This document shows positions 1-8,771 of a stretch of DNA of 64,000 nt, in pieces (position 1 is the stretch's first letter; each line of letters starts with the position of its first letter). This DNA comes from Clostridia bacterium (GTDB lineage: Bacteria; Bacillota; Clostridia; Christensenellales; Borkfalkiaceae): the NCBI GenBank assembly GCA_017399185.1, contig JAFQEA010000019.1, positions 62,001 through 126,000 of the forward strand. The letters are read 5' to 3'. The notes under the pieces were generated by a model. It did no database searches and was not told the origin of the DNA. It saw only the letters and a list, made by a program, of their open reading frames with translations. Position numbers and translations under genes: made by a program.

Positions 1-1
1 G

Positions 2-1216
2 CAATCTGCTTCAAGCGTTGCTGAAAGACATCAAGGCGAATACGACAGCCGTAAAAAGCGCCGTGACGAAATTATTGCTGAAATTTCAGACCTTCGAATG
101 CGTGAAACCGTTTTGGACGCTGACGTTAACACTGCAAACGCTGAAATTGCCAGAATGACTTCTGAAATCACTGATAACGAGCAAATTATCGCAATCAACC
201 TTAAGCACGTTGAAGATGATAAGCTTGCAATTTACAACCTTGACCAGGAAGTTATCGCAATGACCAGCGCGATTGAACAGGAATCAGGTATTACGGCACT
301 TAACGCGCAAATTAAGGAAAACGAACAGTTAAAGCATAAGTATAACGCTGATATCAATCAACTTGACTTACGCCGTCAGATTTTAACGGCAGAAATCAAG
401 CGTTTAGACGATAAGCGCCACCAGGAAGAAATCGATGCTGCCAAGGTTGACTCTGACCTTGAATATATGCAAATGCGCGTTTATGACGAATACGGCGAAA
501 CTTATGAAACCTGCGCGCCGCTTCGTGATGAAAATTACGATATAACAAACTCAAAAGAAGAAATTACAAAGCTTAAACGCCGTATTTCAGCACTTGGCAA
601 TATCAATCCTGACGCGATTGACGAATACCGCCAACAAAGCGAAGAATACGCAGAGCTTAAAACACAACAAGACGATTTAGAAAAGGCAGAAGAAGACTTA
701 AAGGAAGTCTTAAAGACTATCCGTAACGAAATGATTAATGAGTTTAACTCTGGCTTTGAACAAATCAGGGGTCACTTTAAACGCACGTTTAAGGAATTGT
801 TCGGAGGTGGTGCAGCTGACCTTTATCTTGACTATGAAAACGCTGACGATCCGCTTAACGCAGGCGTTGTAATCATGGCAGAGCCACCAGGGAAGAAGTT
901 ACAAAACATTTCACTATTATCAGGTGGTGAAAAGTCTTTAACGGCTATTGCAATCTTATTTGCAATCTTAAAGCTCCGTCCAATGCCTTTCTGCGTACTT
1001 GACGAAATCGAAGCCGCACTTGACGACGCAAACGTTGAACGATTTGCCAGATATCTGCAACAATTCTCCAAGGAAACACAATTCGTTGTTATCACCCACA
1101 AGAGAGTAACAATGGAACTTGCTGACTGCTTATTCGGCGTTACGATGGAAGAAAAGGGTGTTTCCAAGATTGTATCCGTTAACTTAAGCGACGTTGACTC
1201 AACAATGGCTGACTAA
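2..1216 (+). CDS. smc: Chromosome segregation protein SMC, C-terminal part (5' end outside window)
   Basis: The frame is open from base 2, so this is the last 404 residues of a longer protein. The first ~230 residues are charged, heptad-like coiled coil. The C-terminal ATPase half follows, with the ABC signature LSGGEKS near fragment residue 306 and the Walker B/D-loop run FCVLDEIEAALDD about 30 residues later, ending with the switch histidine in ITHKR. SMC dimers with ScpAB compact and segregate the chromosome. ftsY follows 9 bases after the stop, the usual smc-ftsY arrangement of Bacillota. Only the missing N-terminal half prevents full confidence. Confidence 0.96.
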   Translation, partial: QSASSVAERHQGEYDSRKKRRDEIIAEISDLRMRETVLDADVNTANAEIARMTSEITDNEQIIAINLKHVEDDKLAIYNLDQEVIAMTSAIEQESGITALNAQIKENEQLKHKYNADINQLDLRRQILTAEIKRLDDKRHQEEIDAAKVDSDLEYMQMRVYDEYGETYETCAPLRDENYDITNSKEEITKLKRRISALGNINPDAIDEYRQQSEEYAELKTQQDDLEKAEEDLKEVLKTIRNEMINEFNSGFEQIRGHFKRTFKELFGGGAADLYLDYENADDPLNAGVVIMAEPPGKKLQNISLLSGGEKSLTAIAILFAILKLRPMPFCVLDEIEAALDDANVERFARYLQQFSKETQFVVITHKRVTMELADCLFGVTMEEKGVSKIVSVNLSDVDSTMAD

Positions 1217-1225
1217 TAGGTGATT

Positions 1226-2122
1226 ATGGGTTTATTTTCAAAAATAAAAGAATCTCTTGTCAAAACAAAAAACACTTTAGCGTCTAAAATCGCTCAAATT
1301 TTTACAAAAGAACGTATCGGCGAAGACTTTTATGACGACTTACTTGATATTTTGATTTCTTCCGACATATCGGTAACGGTTGCTGAAGAAATTATCGAAT
1401 CATTACACCAAAAAATGCGCAAGGAAAAGGTTGACAGCCGTGACGTCGTGCTTGAAAACCTTCGCCTTGCCATTAAGGAAACTTTAGACCAGGCAGAACC
1501 GCTTGAGCTTGAATATCCTGCTGTTATTATGGTTATCGGCGTAAACGGCGTTGGTAAAACAACGACTATTGGTAAGCTTGCAAACCGCTTTTCAAAGCAG
1601 GGTAAGTCGGTTACAATCGCGGCGGCTGATACCTTCCGTGCGGCCGCAACCGAACAGCTTGACGTTTGGGCAGACAGGGCAGGCGTCAGAATAATCAAGC
1701 AAGGCGAAGGTAGTGACCCTTCAGCCGTTGTTTTTGACGCTGCTTCTTCCGCAAGGTCTAAAAAAACGGACGTATTAATTATTGATACGGCTGGAAGACT
1801 CCACGTTAAAGCAAACCTTATGGAAGAGCTTAAAAAGATGTCAAGGGTAGTTGCAAAAGAATACCCCGAAGCAAATTTTTATAAATTTATCGTACTTGAT
1901 TCAACAACGGGTCAAAACGCACTTTCACAGGTTCAGTTATTTAATGAAGCCGTAGGTATAGACGGCATAGTTTTAACCAAGCTTGACGGCACGGCTAAAG
2001 GTGGTTTTGTCCTTAACTTAACGGGCGAGCTTAACGTTCCGGTTGTTTACGTCGGCGTTGGTGAAAAGATTGACGATATTGAAGATTTTGATTCGGAATC
2101 CTTTGCTGAAGGTCTTGTATAA
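1226..2122 (+). CDS. ftsY: Signal recognition particle receptor FtsY
   Basis: SRP receptor GTPase that docks ribosome-SRP complexes at the membrane. 298 residues, so an NG-domain form without a long acidic A domain. Visible motifs: G1 GVNGVGKTTTIGKLA near residue 110, the insertion-box segment AADTFRAAA, DTAGRLH, and TKLDGTAKGG near the C-terminus. A GTG at 1220 is in frame, but ATG 1226 is preferred because AGGTG lies just upstream and the product then starts MGLFSKIKE, typical of the amphipathic FtsY start. It lies directly behind smc and is probably co-transcribed with it. Confidence 0.97.
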   Translation: MGLFSKIKESLVKTKNTLASKIAQIFTKERIGEDFYDDLLDILISSDISVTVAEEIIESLHQKMRKEKVDSRDVVLENLRLAIKETLDQAEPLELEYPAVIMVIGVNGVGKTTTIGKLANRFSKQGKSVTIAAADTFRAAATEQLDVWADRAGVRIIKQGEGSDPSAVVFDAASSARSKKTDVLIIDTAGRLHVKANLMEELKKMSRVVAKEYPEANFYKFIVLDSTTGQNALSQVQLFNEAVGIDGIVLTKLDGTAKGGFVLNLTGELNVPVVYVGVGEKIDDIEDFDSESFAEGLV

Positions 2123-2130
2123 TTAATTCT

Positions 2131-3423
2131 ATGGGCTTATTTTCAAAGAAAAAGGAGCTTTGGTTTCCGCTTGATAACGCGGCTAAAATTTACCCGCCTA
2201 CTGCAAGCCAAAAGCGCGCGCACGTGTTTTGCTTTTCAGCGCTTTTAGATAACGAAATCCAAAGCGACTTTTTAATTAAGGCAATTGAAAACGTATTAAA
2301 CCATTATCCCACCTTTAAGACGTCCTTAAAGCGTGGTACTTTTTGGTACTATTTGGAAGAAAATAAAAAGCCTGTCAAGGTTTTTGTAGAAACGCCTTAC
2401 TATTTAAAACAAATTGATTATAAAGAAAATAACGGTTATTTGTTCCAGGTTTTACACGTCAGGAACAAAATCACCATTAAATTTTTCCACGCACTGACTG
2501 ACGGCTCGGGCGGCTTCACGTTTTTTACAGAAGTTTTAACCCAGTATTTAAAGCTGATTGGGCATGACATTGACCTTGAAGGTATGGTTAAGCCCGTTGA
2601 CGAGCCTTATCATTTATCCAGCGCAGACGACAGCTTCTTGCGTTACGATAAAAATATTAAGGAAAAGCAGGAGAAAATACCGCGTCCGTATGCAGTCACA
2701 GGCACACCATTTGATTACGACGGCTGTGGTATGATAACTGCTGAAATCGACCTTGAAGACGTTAAAGAGCTTGCAAAAGAGCAGGACGTTTCTATCACAG
2801 CTTATTTATCTGCGCTATACGCCCAATCGGTTAACGAAAGCTTTTTAAAAAACCGCCCGCACGGCAATAAACTTGTCAGTGTTTTAGTACCGTGTAATCT
2901 GCGTAAAAAATACGGTGGCGAAACGATGCGTAATTTTACGATGTTTTCACGCGTAATGATTGACTATAAGAAGTCGCATACGCTTGAAGAATGTGCAAAA
3001 ACAGCTTCAAGGCAGATTTTAGACGGCTTAACTGAAGAAAATCTTGATAAAATCATACACGACAACGTTAAGCTTGAAAAGAATTTCTTTATCAAAATTA
3101 CGCCGTTGTTCCTTAAAAATTTAGTAATGCGCATAGTTTATTCACGGGTAGGGGAAGTTTTACAGACCGTTTGTTTTTCAAACATTGGTCTTGTTAACCT
3201 GCCAGAAAGCGTTTCATCACACGTAAAAGCGCTTACCTTTGCAATTACGCCAACTTTTTCATGCGGACACCAGGTTGGTGCGCTTGGCTATAACGGCAAA
3301 TTATACGTAACCTTTACGCGCAATTTTGTTGAAACAACCATTGAAAAGAACTTTGTAAGGCAATTAACCGCAAAAGGCGTTAAGGTTAAGGTTCACAGCA
3401 ATTATTGGGAGAGTAAGCTATGA
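2131..3423 (+). CDS. Condensation/alcohol-acetyltransferase-fold protein
   Basis: 430 residues resembling the chloramphenicol acetyltransferase/condensation superfamily. The motif FHALTDGSGG (about residues 113-122) fits the HxxxDG catalytic signature, and a later region around residues 255-300 has the NLRKKYGGETMRNF type found in acyltransferases of this fold. No carrier-protein or adenylation domain is fused or nearby, so it is probably not a peptide synthetase module. Its stop overlaps the start of the DUF6320 gene (ATGA), a pairing I recall from other Clostridia, where the partner protein is also uncharacterised. The substrate is unknown. No clear SD lies in front of the ATG. Confidence 0.72.
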   Translation: MGLFSKKKELWFPLDNAAKIYPPTASQKRAHVFCFSALLDNEIQSDFLIKAIENVLNHYPTFKTSLKRGTFWYYLEENKKPVKVFVETPYYLKQIDYKENNGYLFQVLHVRNKITIKFFHALTDGSGGFTFFTEVLTQYLKLIGHDIDLEGMVKPVDEPYHLSSADDSFLRYDKNIKEKQEKIPRPYAVTGTPFDYDGCGMITAEIDLEDVKELAKEQDVSITAYLSALYAQSVNESFLKNRPHGNKLVSVLVPCNLRKKYGGETMRNFTMFSRVMIDYKKSHTLEECAKTASRQILDGLTEENLDKIIHDNVKLEKNFFIKITPLFLKNLVMRIVYSRVGEVLQTVCFSNIGLVNLPESVSSHVKALTFAITPTFSCGHQVGALGYNGKLYVTFTRNFVETTIEKNFVRQLTAKGVKVKVHSNYWESKL

Positions 3424-4088
3424 AGCAATGTAAATATTGTAAGATTGAAGTTGACACTACCAATGATTTTTGCCCCCTTTGCTTTAACCATTTAGATGAA
3501 GGCTGTGATAAATCCGAAGGTTTATACTCACTTCGCCAAAAGAACGAAACAACGAATATTACAAATAACTTTTTAATAAAGTTTTTTATATTTTTATCAA
3601 TTTGCGCCATCACAACGTGCGTAATTATTAACCTTCACACTCATCCTGAAACACCTTGGTTTTGGGTTGTAACCTTTGGTATTTTATATATTTGGGTTTT
3701 GGTTTGCCACACGATTCTATCCAAGCAGCCTGCCTTTTTAAAGATACTGCTGCAGATTATTTCAATAATGCTGTTACTGCATTTTACTGAAAAAATCTCG
3801 ATTGAAACCTGGGTTTTACCGTACGTATATCCGTCAATTTCGTTAACGATACTATTTGTACTTATTATGATTTTATCAATCAGCAGCAAGCGTAATGGTT
3901 ACGTCTTGGGCTTTTCGGTAATCATAATGATTTTAACAATCGTTTCGCTTTTAATAACCCTTTTGACCGATTACTATGAGTTACTAAATTTTATAAATAT
4001 TGTACTGTGTCTTTTAACCTTGATAGGGTTATTTATGTTCGGTTGGAACGCAATAAAAGAAGATATACTTAAGAAATGGCACTTATAA
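3420..4088 (+). CDS. DUF6320-type zinc-ribbon membrane protein
   Basis: 222 residues. The N-terminus has a four-cysteine zinc ribbon, CKYCKIEV...CPLC (residues ~4-21), followed by about six hydrophobic helices between residues ~48 and 212 and a short basic tail. It overlaps the acyltransferase-like gene by 4 bases (ATGA), implying translational coupling and a joint job at the membrane. The family assignment (DUF6320) is from memory of this ribbon-plus-helices layout and gene pairing. No function is known to me. Confidence 0.65.
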   Translation: MKQCKYCKIEVDTTNDFCPLCFNHLDEGCDKSEGLYSLRQKNETTNITNNFLIKFFIFLSICAITTCVIINLHTHPETPWFWVVTFGILYIWVLVCHTILSKQPAFLKILLQIISIMLLLHFTEKISIETWVLPYVYPSISLTILFVLIMILSISSKRNGYVLGFSVIIMILTIVSLLITLLTDYYELLNFINIVLCLLTLIGLFMFGWNAIKEDILKKWHL

Positions 4089-4098
4089 GGGGGCTTAA

Positions 4099-5172
4099 AT
4101 GGCTAAAAGTCAAAAACGTAAATACAAATTAATAGCAACGATTGTATTTTCAGTCATTTTTATAGCTCTTTGTGTTCTATACTATATTTATTCGCCATAT
4201 CTCAATAACGCGAAAGGCGAGATTGAAACTGACTTTCCTATCGTTTTTGATGCAACGGCTGAAAATGATCTGGAAGTACATTTCATAAGCGTTGGGCAGG
4301 GCGATTCCGTGCTTATCCGTACGCCCGATAATACAAATATTTTGATTGACGCAGGCGACGGCTATAAGGATAATCGAGACCACCTATTAAGTTATTTGGA
4401 TAATTTGGGCATAAAAACCCTGGATTATGTTGTTGCAACGCATAGCGATAACGACCATATTGGCGGTTTTGACGATATTTTTGATAATTACAAGGTTGAA
4501 TTTGTCTTCAGACCGTATATTTATTCCCGTCACGAAGTATCAGAAGACCTTGACGAAGCCTTTAACCCACAAACAGCGGCTTATAAATGTACAACAAAGG
4601 TTTATGCAGAGTTTTTAGTTGACGTTTACGAGGAAAAATCCGATTGGGCGTTTTTTGATGCCGATACAGACATAATTATAAATTATGGCGATGATAATTC
4701 ACAAAATAAGCTATATTTTGACGTTTTAGCACCTTTTGTTGATTTAAAAGATTTAGGTTATAATGACCCAAATTCATATTCGCCGTTTATAAGGCTTGAA
4801 TATATGGGTGTCTCGTTTATGTTTACGGGCGATGCTGATACAGAAGTTGAAGCAAGTGTTTTAGCACGCTATACCCCTAACGAGCTTAATTCCACCGTTT
4901 TAAAGCTTGGTCACCATGGCTCGGATACGTCAAGCTCTGTTGCGTTTTTCAATGCGGTCAGGCCATCGTATTCTGTTGTATCTTGTGGGGCTGATAATGA
5001 TTACGGTCATCCAAAGCAAAGCGTATTACAAACGGTTTTATTTTATGGTAGTTCATTATACAGGACCGACCTGCAAGGCGATATTGTGTTTAGCGTAACT
5101 GCTGACGGACAATTACCACCACCGACCTGTTCAATAAAATATACTGGCAACGATTTATACGTTGGACATTAA
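4099..5172 (+). CDS. ComEC/Rec2-like metallo-beta-lactamase-fold hydrolase
   Basis: 357 residues. One N-terminal membrane anchor (about residues 10-30) is followed by an exported MBL domain: HFISVGQGDSVLI, LIDAGDG, the metal motif THSDNDHIGG (HxDxDH) near residue 115, FTGDADTEVE, and LGHHGSDTSSS near the end. This matches the stand-alone homologues of the ComEC C-terminal domain, secreted or cell-surface nucleases or phosphodiesterases. The ComEC channel and OB domains are absent, so it is not a DNA-uptake channel by itself. Good SD (AAGGGGG) six bases before the ATG. Closed by a terminator. Confidence 0.85.
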   Translation: MAKSQKRKYKLIATIVFSVIFIALCVLYYIYSPYLNNAKGEIETDFPIVFDATAENDLEVHFISVGQGDSVLIRTPDNTNILIDAGDGYKDNRDHLLSYLDNLGIKTLDYVVATHSDNDHIGGFDDIFDNYKVEFVFRPYIYSRHEVSEDLDEAFNPQTAAYKCTTKVYAEFLVDVYEEKSDWAFFDADTDIIINYGDDNSQNKLYFDVLAPFVDLKDLGYNDPNSYSPFIRLEYMGVSFMFTGDADTEVEASVLARYTPNELNSTVLKLGHHGSDTSSSVAFFNAVRPSYSVVSCGADNDYGHPKQSVLQTVLFYGSSLYRTDLQGDIVFSVTADGQLPPPTCSIKYTGNDLYVGH

Positions 5173-5179
5173 TCCTATT

Positions 5180-5212
5180 AAAAAATACCTACGTTTGTAG
5201 GTATTTTTTTGT
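5180..5212 (+). terminator. Rho-independent terminator after the MBL hydrolase
   Basis: Stem AAATACCTAC / GTAGGTATTT with a GTTT loop and a T7 tail. It ends the smc-ftsY-side transcription unit before murC. Confidence 0.85.
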
Positions 5213-5244
5213 ATTAATTTGCCGCTTAATTAATATATTATAAT

Positions 5245-6585
5245 ATGTCTTCAGTTTCATTAAAAAAGCGGTTTAACGTTCATTTTATTGGTATAGGCGG
5301 TGTATCAATGTCGGCGCTTGCCAAATACTTGATTGTTGATGGATTTATCGTAACCGGAAGTGATAAGGTATATACAAGCGAAATTCAGCTTTTAAGGGAT
5401 ATGGGTGCAAAAGTAATTATCGGTCATAAAGCTGAAAACGTAAAAAACGCAAATATCGTGGTATATAATTCAGCAATAACCGGGCAAAACGTGGAATTAA
5501 ACTATGCGCTCAAAAACAAAATCCCGATAATATCACGCGCACAGCTTCTCAAAATGATTGCAAGGCAATTTAAGTTTAGGATTGGTATTGCCGGCAGCCA
5601 CGGTAAAACAACAGTTACCTCAATAATTGCACATATTTTTATGTGTTCAAATTTGTCCTTTACCGCGCATATTGGCGGAAACGATAAAATTTTAGGCAAT
5701 TTAGCAATGTTTGGCAAGCACATGTTTGTATCTGAAGTGTGCGAATTTAATAAAAATATTCGGCTTTTTGAGCCGGATTTAGCACTTTGCTTGAACGTTG
5801 ATAACGATCACTTAAACTGTTATAGCGATATTAGCTTATTAAAAGATACTATGTTTGAGTATCTTGACAAGGCAAGCAGTAAAATAATAAATATTGATGA
5901 CCAATATCTGAAATCTTACAAAAATTCTTCTTTAACCTTTGGGATAACACAAGGTGATTATACAATTAAAAATGAACGCAAGTTAGAAAGCGGGCTAATT
6001 AATTTTGACGTATTTGAGTACGGAAAGCATTTGTTAAACTTGACGTTAAACCCCAAAATTTATTATACGCATCATAACGTTTTAGGATCAATTTGCGTTG
6101 CTCGTGAGCTTAAAATCGCCAAGCAGTACATAATCAACGGATTTGATAGCTTTAGCGGAGTGGAGCGGCGTAACGAATATTTAGGTAGTTTTTCAGATAA
6201 ACCAATATATATTGATTATGCACATCACCCGACTGAACTAAAAGTTGCACTAAATATTTGTGGCGATAATTTAGCACGAACGTTGGTTATATTTCAACCG
6301 CACACATATTCAAGAACACGACTATTATTTGAAGATTTTATCAAAGTATTATCTGCATGTAATAACCTTATTATATATAAGACTTATGCCGCACGGGAAG
6401 ATTTTGACTACGAAGGCAGTGCCGAAAGGCTTTCTAAAGCAATAAAGCAGTCTAATTATTATAATAATGAAGAAGATTTAGTTAACCATATTATAAAATA
6501 TAAAGATAATTTTGATAAAATTTTAGTTCTTGGCGCAGGTGATTTATACATAACGTTTAAAAATTTGACAAAAAAAAGACCGTAG
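5245..6585 (+). CDS. murC: UDP-N-acetylmuramate--L-alanine ligase
   Basis: Adds L-alanine to UDP-MurNAc, the first amino-acid step of peptidoglycan stem-peptide synthesis. 446 residues. Motifs: FIGIGGVSMSALA (UDP binding, residues ~11-23), GSHGKTTVTS (ATP P-loop), NVDNDHLNC, and DYAHHPTE in the C-terminal domain. It is monocistronic between two terminators. Oddity: TATAAT (5239-5244) directly abuts the ATG and there is no SD, so either transcription starts further upstream or initiation is unusual. No better in-frame start leaves the N-terminal GxGG motif intact. Confidence 0.95.
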   Translation: MSSVSLKKRFNVHFIGIGGVSMSALAKYLIVDGFIVTGSDKVYTSEIQLLRDMGAKVIIGHKAENVKNANIVVYNSAITGQNVELNYALKNKIPIISRAQLLKMIARQFKFRIGIAGSHGKTTVTSIIAHIFMCSNLSFTAHIGGNDKILGNLAMFGKHMFVSEVCEFNKNIRLFEPDLALCLNVDNDHLNCYSDISLLKDTMFEYLDKASSKIINIDDQYLKSYKNSSLTFGITQGDYTIKNERKLESGLINFDVFEYGKHLLNLTLNPKIYYTHHNVLGSICVARELKIAKQYIINGFDSFSGVERRNEYLGSFSDKPIYIDYAHHPTELKVALNICGDNLARTLVIFQPHTYSRTRLLFEDFIKVLSACNNLIIYKTYAAREDFDYEGSAERLSKAIKQSNYYNNEEDLVNHIIKYKDNFDKILVLGAGDLYITFKNLTKKRP

Positions 6586-6606
6586 AATAATCTACGGTTA
6601 TTTTTT
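6579..6606 (+). terminator. Terminator of murC, stop codon inside stem
   Basis: Stem ACCGTAGA / TCTACGGT with an ATAA loop, then TATTTTTT. The murC stop codon TAG lies within the 5' arm. It probably acts bidirectionally, because the PadR-like gene converges on it. Confidence 0.85.
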
Positions 6607-8413
6607 ATGCATAAAATCTTTTATTATCCAAGCACAGATATTTAATAATGAAATATACAGGGATATTAAGGATAACAATCGTTGGATACAAAATGTATCG
6701 CATAAGCTGCATGCTTGACGAGAAATCAACGTTTGATAAAATTGCAAATACTATTACGATAAGGAATAAATTAAGCATAATAACTGAAATAAATTCAACT
6801 ATTGACTTCATCGTAGGTAATTGCGCAACGCGCTTCTTTGGCTCAAGGGCGTACAATAAAAGTGAAGTTATCGGCAAAATCGCAACGATTGCACCACAAA
6901 TTATAAATAATGATTTATTAACCTGTGCCGTTGTTGCGGTAAAGTGCGCCAATAAGAATAACTCAATAAGAACAAATGCATAGAAAATGAGTGACGAAAT
7001 CGCAACTAATTTATTTGAATAAATTGAGTTAACTTTACGCTTTGTTACGCCGTTTGAAACGCTGATTTTAAAGCCTTCAGCTTTAGCAAATGCCTGAATA
7101 TCTGAAAAGTCAAATCCTTCAGTCTGTTCTTTTGGCTGTGGCTGCACTTTTTGTTGGTGATGCGTCTCTTTAACCACTTTTTTAGGCTGTTTTTTATGAT
7201 TAACTTCAGCTTGAATTTGTGGTTCTATTGGCTTTTCTGTATCAAAGGACGGTTTTGTTGATTTTTCGCCGTTTAAGAATTCATTGATATCCATACCTTC
7301 GTGGTAATCAATTTCAATGGTTTCTTTTTTGGGCTCAACAGCAGGCTTTTGTTTTGGGAAAAGCTTTTCCAAAACGTTTTTATAGTCGTGATGAATAGGG
7401 GAGTTCGTTTGATAATAATCGTCTTCTTCAAGCTCTACTTTCTTTTGCTCAACACGAACTTTTTCAGCAGGAACAGGTTCAACAACCAAAACTTCTGCCG
7501 GGGCTTGTTTTGGTTCTTCAGCAACCTTTGCAGGTTGTTCAACAACAGTTTCTTTGATAGTTTCAGGCGGAATTTGCTTGTTTTCAGGCTCTTTTTCTGC
7601 CTTAATTTCAGCTGCAGGTTGTTCTACAGGTCTTTCAGGCTTAACGTCTTCCTTTAAAGCTTGTGATTTTGTTGCGTTTTCAGTTGCCTTTTTATAGTTA
7701 TCATATCCTAATAAGGTTATAACGTCAAAGGAATCCGGATCGGTTGCTAAATCGAAATTAGCCACAGAGTTTGGTTTCTTTGGTGCAGGTGTAGGCTCAC
7801 GATGCTCATGCTTTGGCTTTGGTTCTTCCTTTTTGATATTTTCAACTTCCGGAAAGGCAATTTGATCAAACGATAAAATCTTAACGTTGTTGGAATTTGA
7901 AATAATGTGCGAAAGGTCATCCTTTTCAGCAGGCTTCTTTTCAGCCTTTGGTACGGGTTTAGCGGCAGGTGCATCTTGCTGCATAAATTCACGTAAAGCT
8001 TTGTCAACGTCATAAGGCTCACTGCTTCCAGAATGCATTCTAACAGAATGGTCTTTAACTTCCGGCACGCTTTCTTTCTTGGATTCCGGCGTGCTGATTA
8101 AATCATTAATAAGCTCACGCTTTGAAACCCATTTATCTTTATTTTCATCAATATAGTTTTTACCTTTTTCGGTAAGCTGATAAAATTTACGCCTGACTCC
8201 GTCAGAAGACGTTGTGCGGTATTCGGTTACGTAACCTTGTTTTACAATGCGCTGAAGACAACTATAAAAAGTGCCGTTCTTAAGCTCAAACTTACCGGCG
8301 GCACGCTGTTCAATTTCTTCACGTATTTGGTTTGTATGTTTATCGTCGTCAACGAGTGATAACAAAATTATCGTATCGATATGACCACGTAACATTTCGC
8401 TATTAGTTTCCAT
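6605..8413 (-). CDS. PadR-family regulator fused to disordered linker and membrane domain
   Basis: 602 residues with three parts. Residues ~1-100 are a PadR winged helix (GHIDTIILLSLV, KLKNGTFYSCLQRIVKQGYV variant, YQLTEKGKNYI). Residues ~105-455 are Pro/Lys/Glu-rich low complexity. Residues ~470-602 hold four transmembrane helices. Ordinary PadR proteins are about 110-180 residues and soluble. A membrane-tethered PadR repressor is inferred, perhaps sensing an envelope signal. It has its own promoter upstream and is monocistronic. Effector and target are unknown. Confidence 0.8.
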   Translation of the reverse strand: METNSEMLRGHIDTIILLSLVDDDKHTNQIREEIEQRAAGKFELKNGTFYSCLQRIVKQGYVTEYRTTSSDGVRRKFYQLTEKGKNYIDENKDKWVSKRELINDLISTPESKKESVPEVKDHSVRMHSGSSEPYDVDKALREFMQQDAPAAKPVPKAEKKPAEKDDLSHIISNSNNVKILSFDQIAFPEVENIKKEEPKPKHEHREPTPAPKKPNSVANFDLATDPDSFDVITLLGYDNYKKATENATKSQALKEDVKPERPVEQPAAEIKAEKEPENKQIPPETIKETVVEQPAKVAEEPKQAPAEVLVVEPVPAEKVRVEQKKVELEEDDYYQTNSPIHHDYKNVLEKLFPKQKPAVEPKKETIEIDYHEGMDINEFLNGEKSTKPSFDTEKPIEPQIQAEVNHKKQPKKVVKETHHQQKVQPQPKEQTEGFDFSDIQAFAKAEGFKISVSNGVTKRKVNSIYSNKLVAISSLIFYAFVLIELFLLAHFTATTAQVNKSLFIICGAIVAILPITSLLLYALEPKKRVAQLPTMKSIVEFISVIMLNLFLIVIVFAILSNVDFSSSMQLMRYILYPTIVILNIPVYFIIKYLCLDNKRFYA

Positions 8414-8446
8414 AAAAGCGCAAATAATCCTTTATATATTAAATAA

Positions 8447-8475
8447 ATTATAACACTATTATATTTTGTTGTCAA
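8447..8475 (-). promoter_or_regulatory. Sigma-A promoter of the PadR-fusion gene
   Basis: On the minus strand, TTGACA (8470-8475) and TATAAT (8447-8452) are 17 bp apart, about 35 bases before the start codon. Confidence 0.8.
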
Positions 8476-8709
8476 TGGGTTTTGCGAAATATAAATGATA
8501 ATGTCGCATTTTTTTGCCTAAAACTAGGGCTAAATTTAGTATCTTATTCTGTCAGAATTCATTTTAAATTTACAATAATATTTAAAATATCAGATTATAT
8601 GCGTGATTTTAAAAATTATTGCAAATATCGACTATTTGCGTTTATATATGGTTATCTATGCGCAAAACTTGTGTTTTACGCATAGTTTAATAAAACACCC
8701 TAAAATTGA
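8476..8709. other. Intergenic region with two hairpins, no gene seen
   Basis: This AT-rich gap lies between two divergent promoters. It contains GCAAATA-TCGAC-TATTTGC at 8621-8639 and a larger hairpin CTATGCG / CGCATAG at 8656-8685 with an AAAAC-TTGT-GTTTT inner stem. I see no convincing promoter in front of them and no protein gene. Confidence 0.5.
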
Positions 8710-8738
8710 TTGACAAAGAATTTCGACTATCCTATAAT
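8710..8738 (+). promoter_or_regulatory. Sigma-A promoter of the tyrosine recombinase gene
   Basis: TTGACA (8710-8715), 17-bp spacer, TATAAT (8733-8738). The start codon is 33 bases on, with SD AAGGG. Confidence 0.85.
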
Positions 8739-8771
8739 ATATATGTAACTAAATTTTAAGGGTTTTTAGCT

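Noticed and set aside
7301-7657. Plus-strand ORF inside the PadR-fusion gene
   Set aside because: It is the antisense shadow of the Lys/Glu/Pro-rich linker, giving a Phe/Leu/Arg-rich translation without SD.
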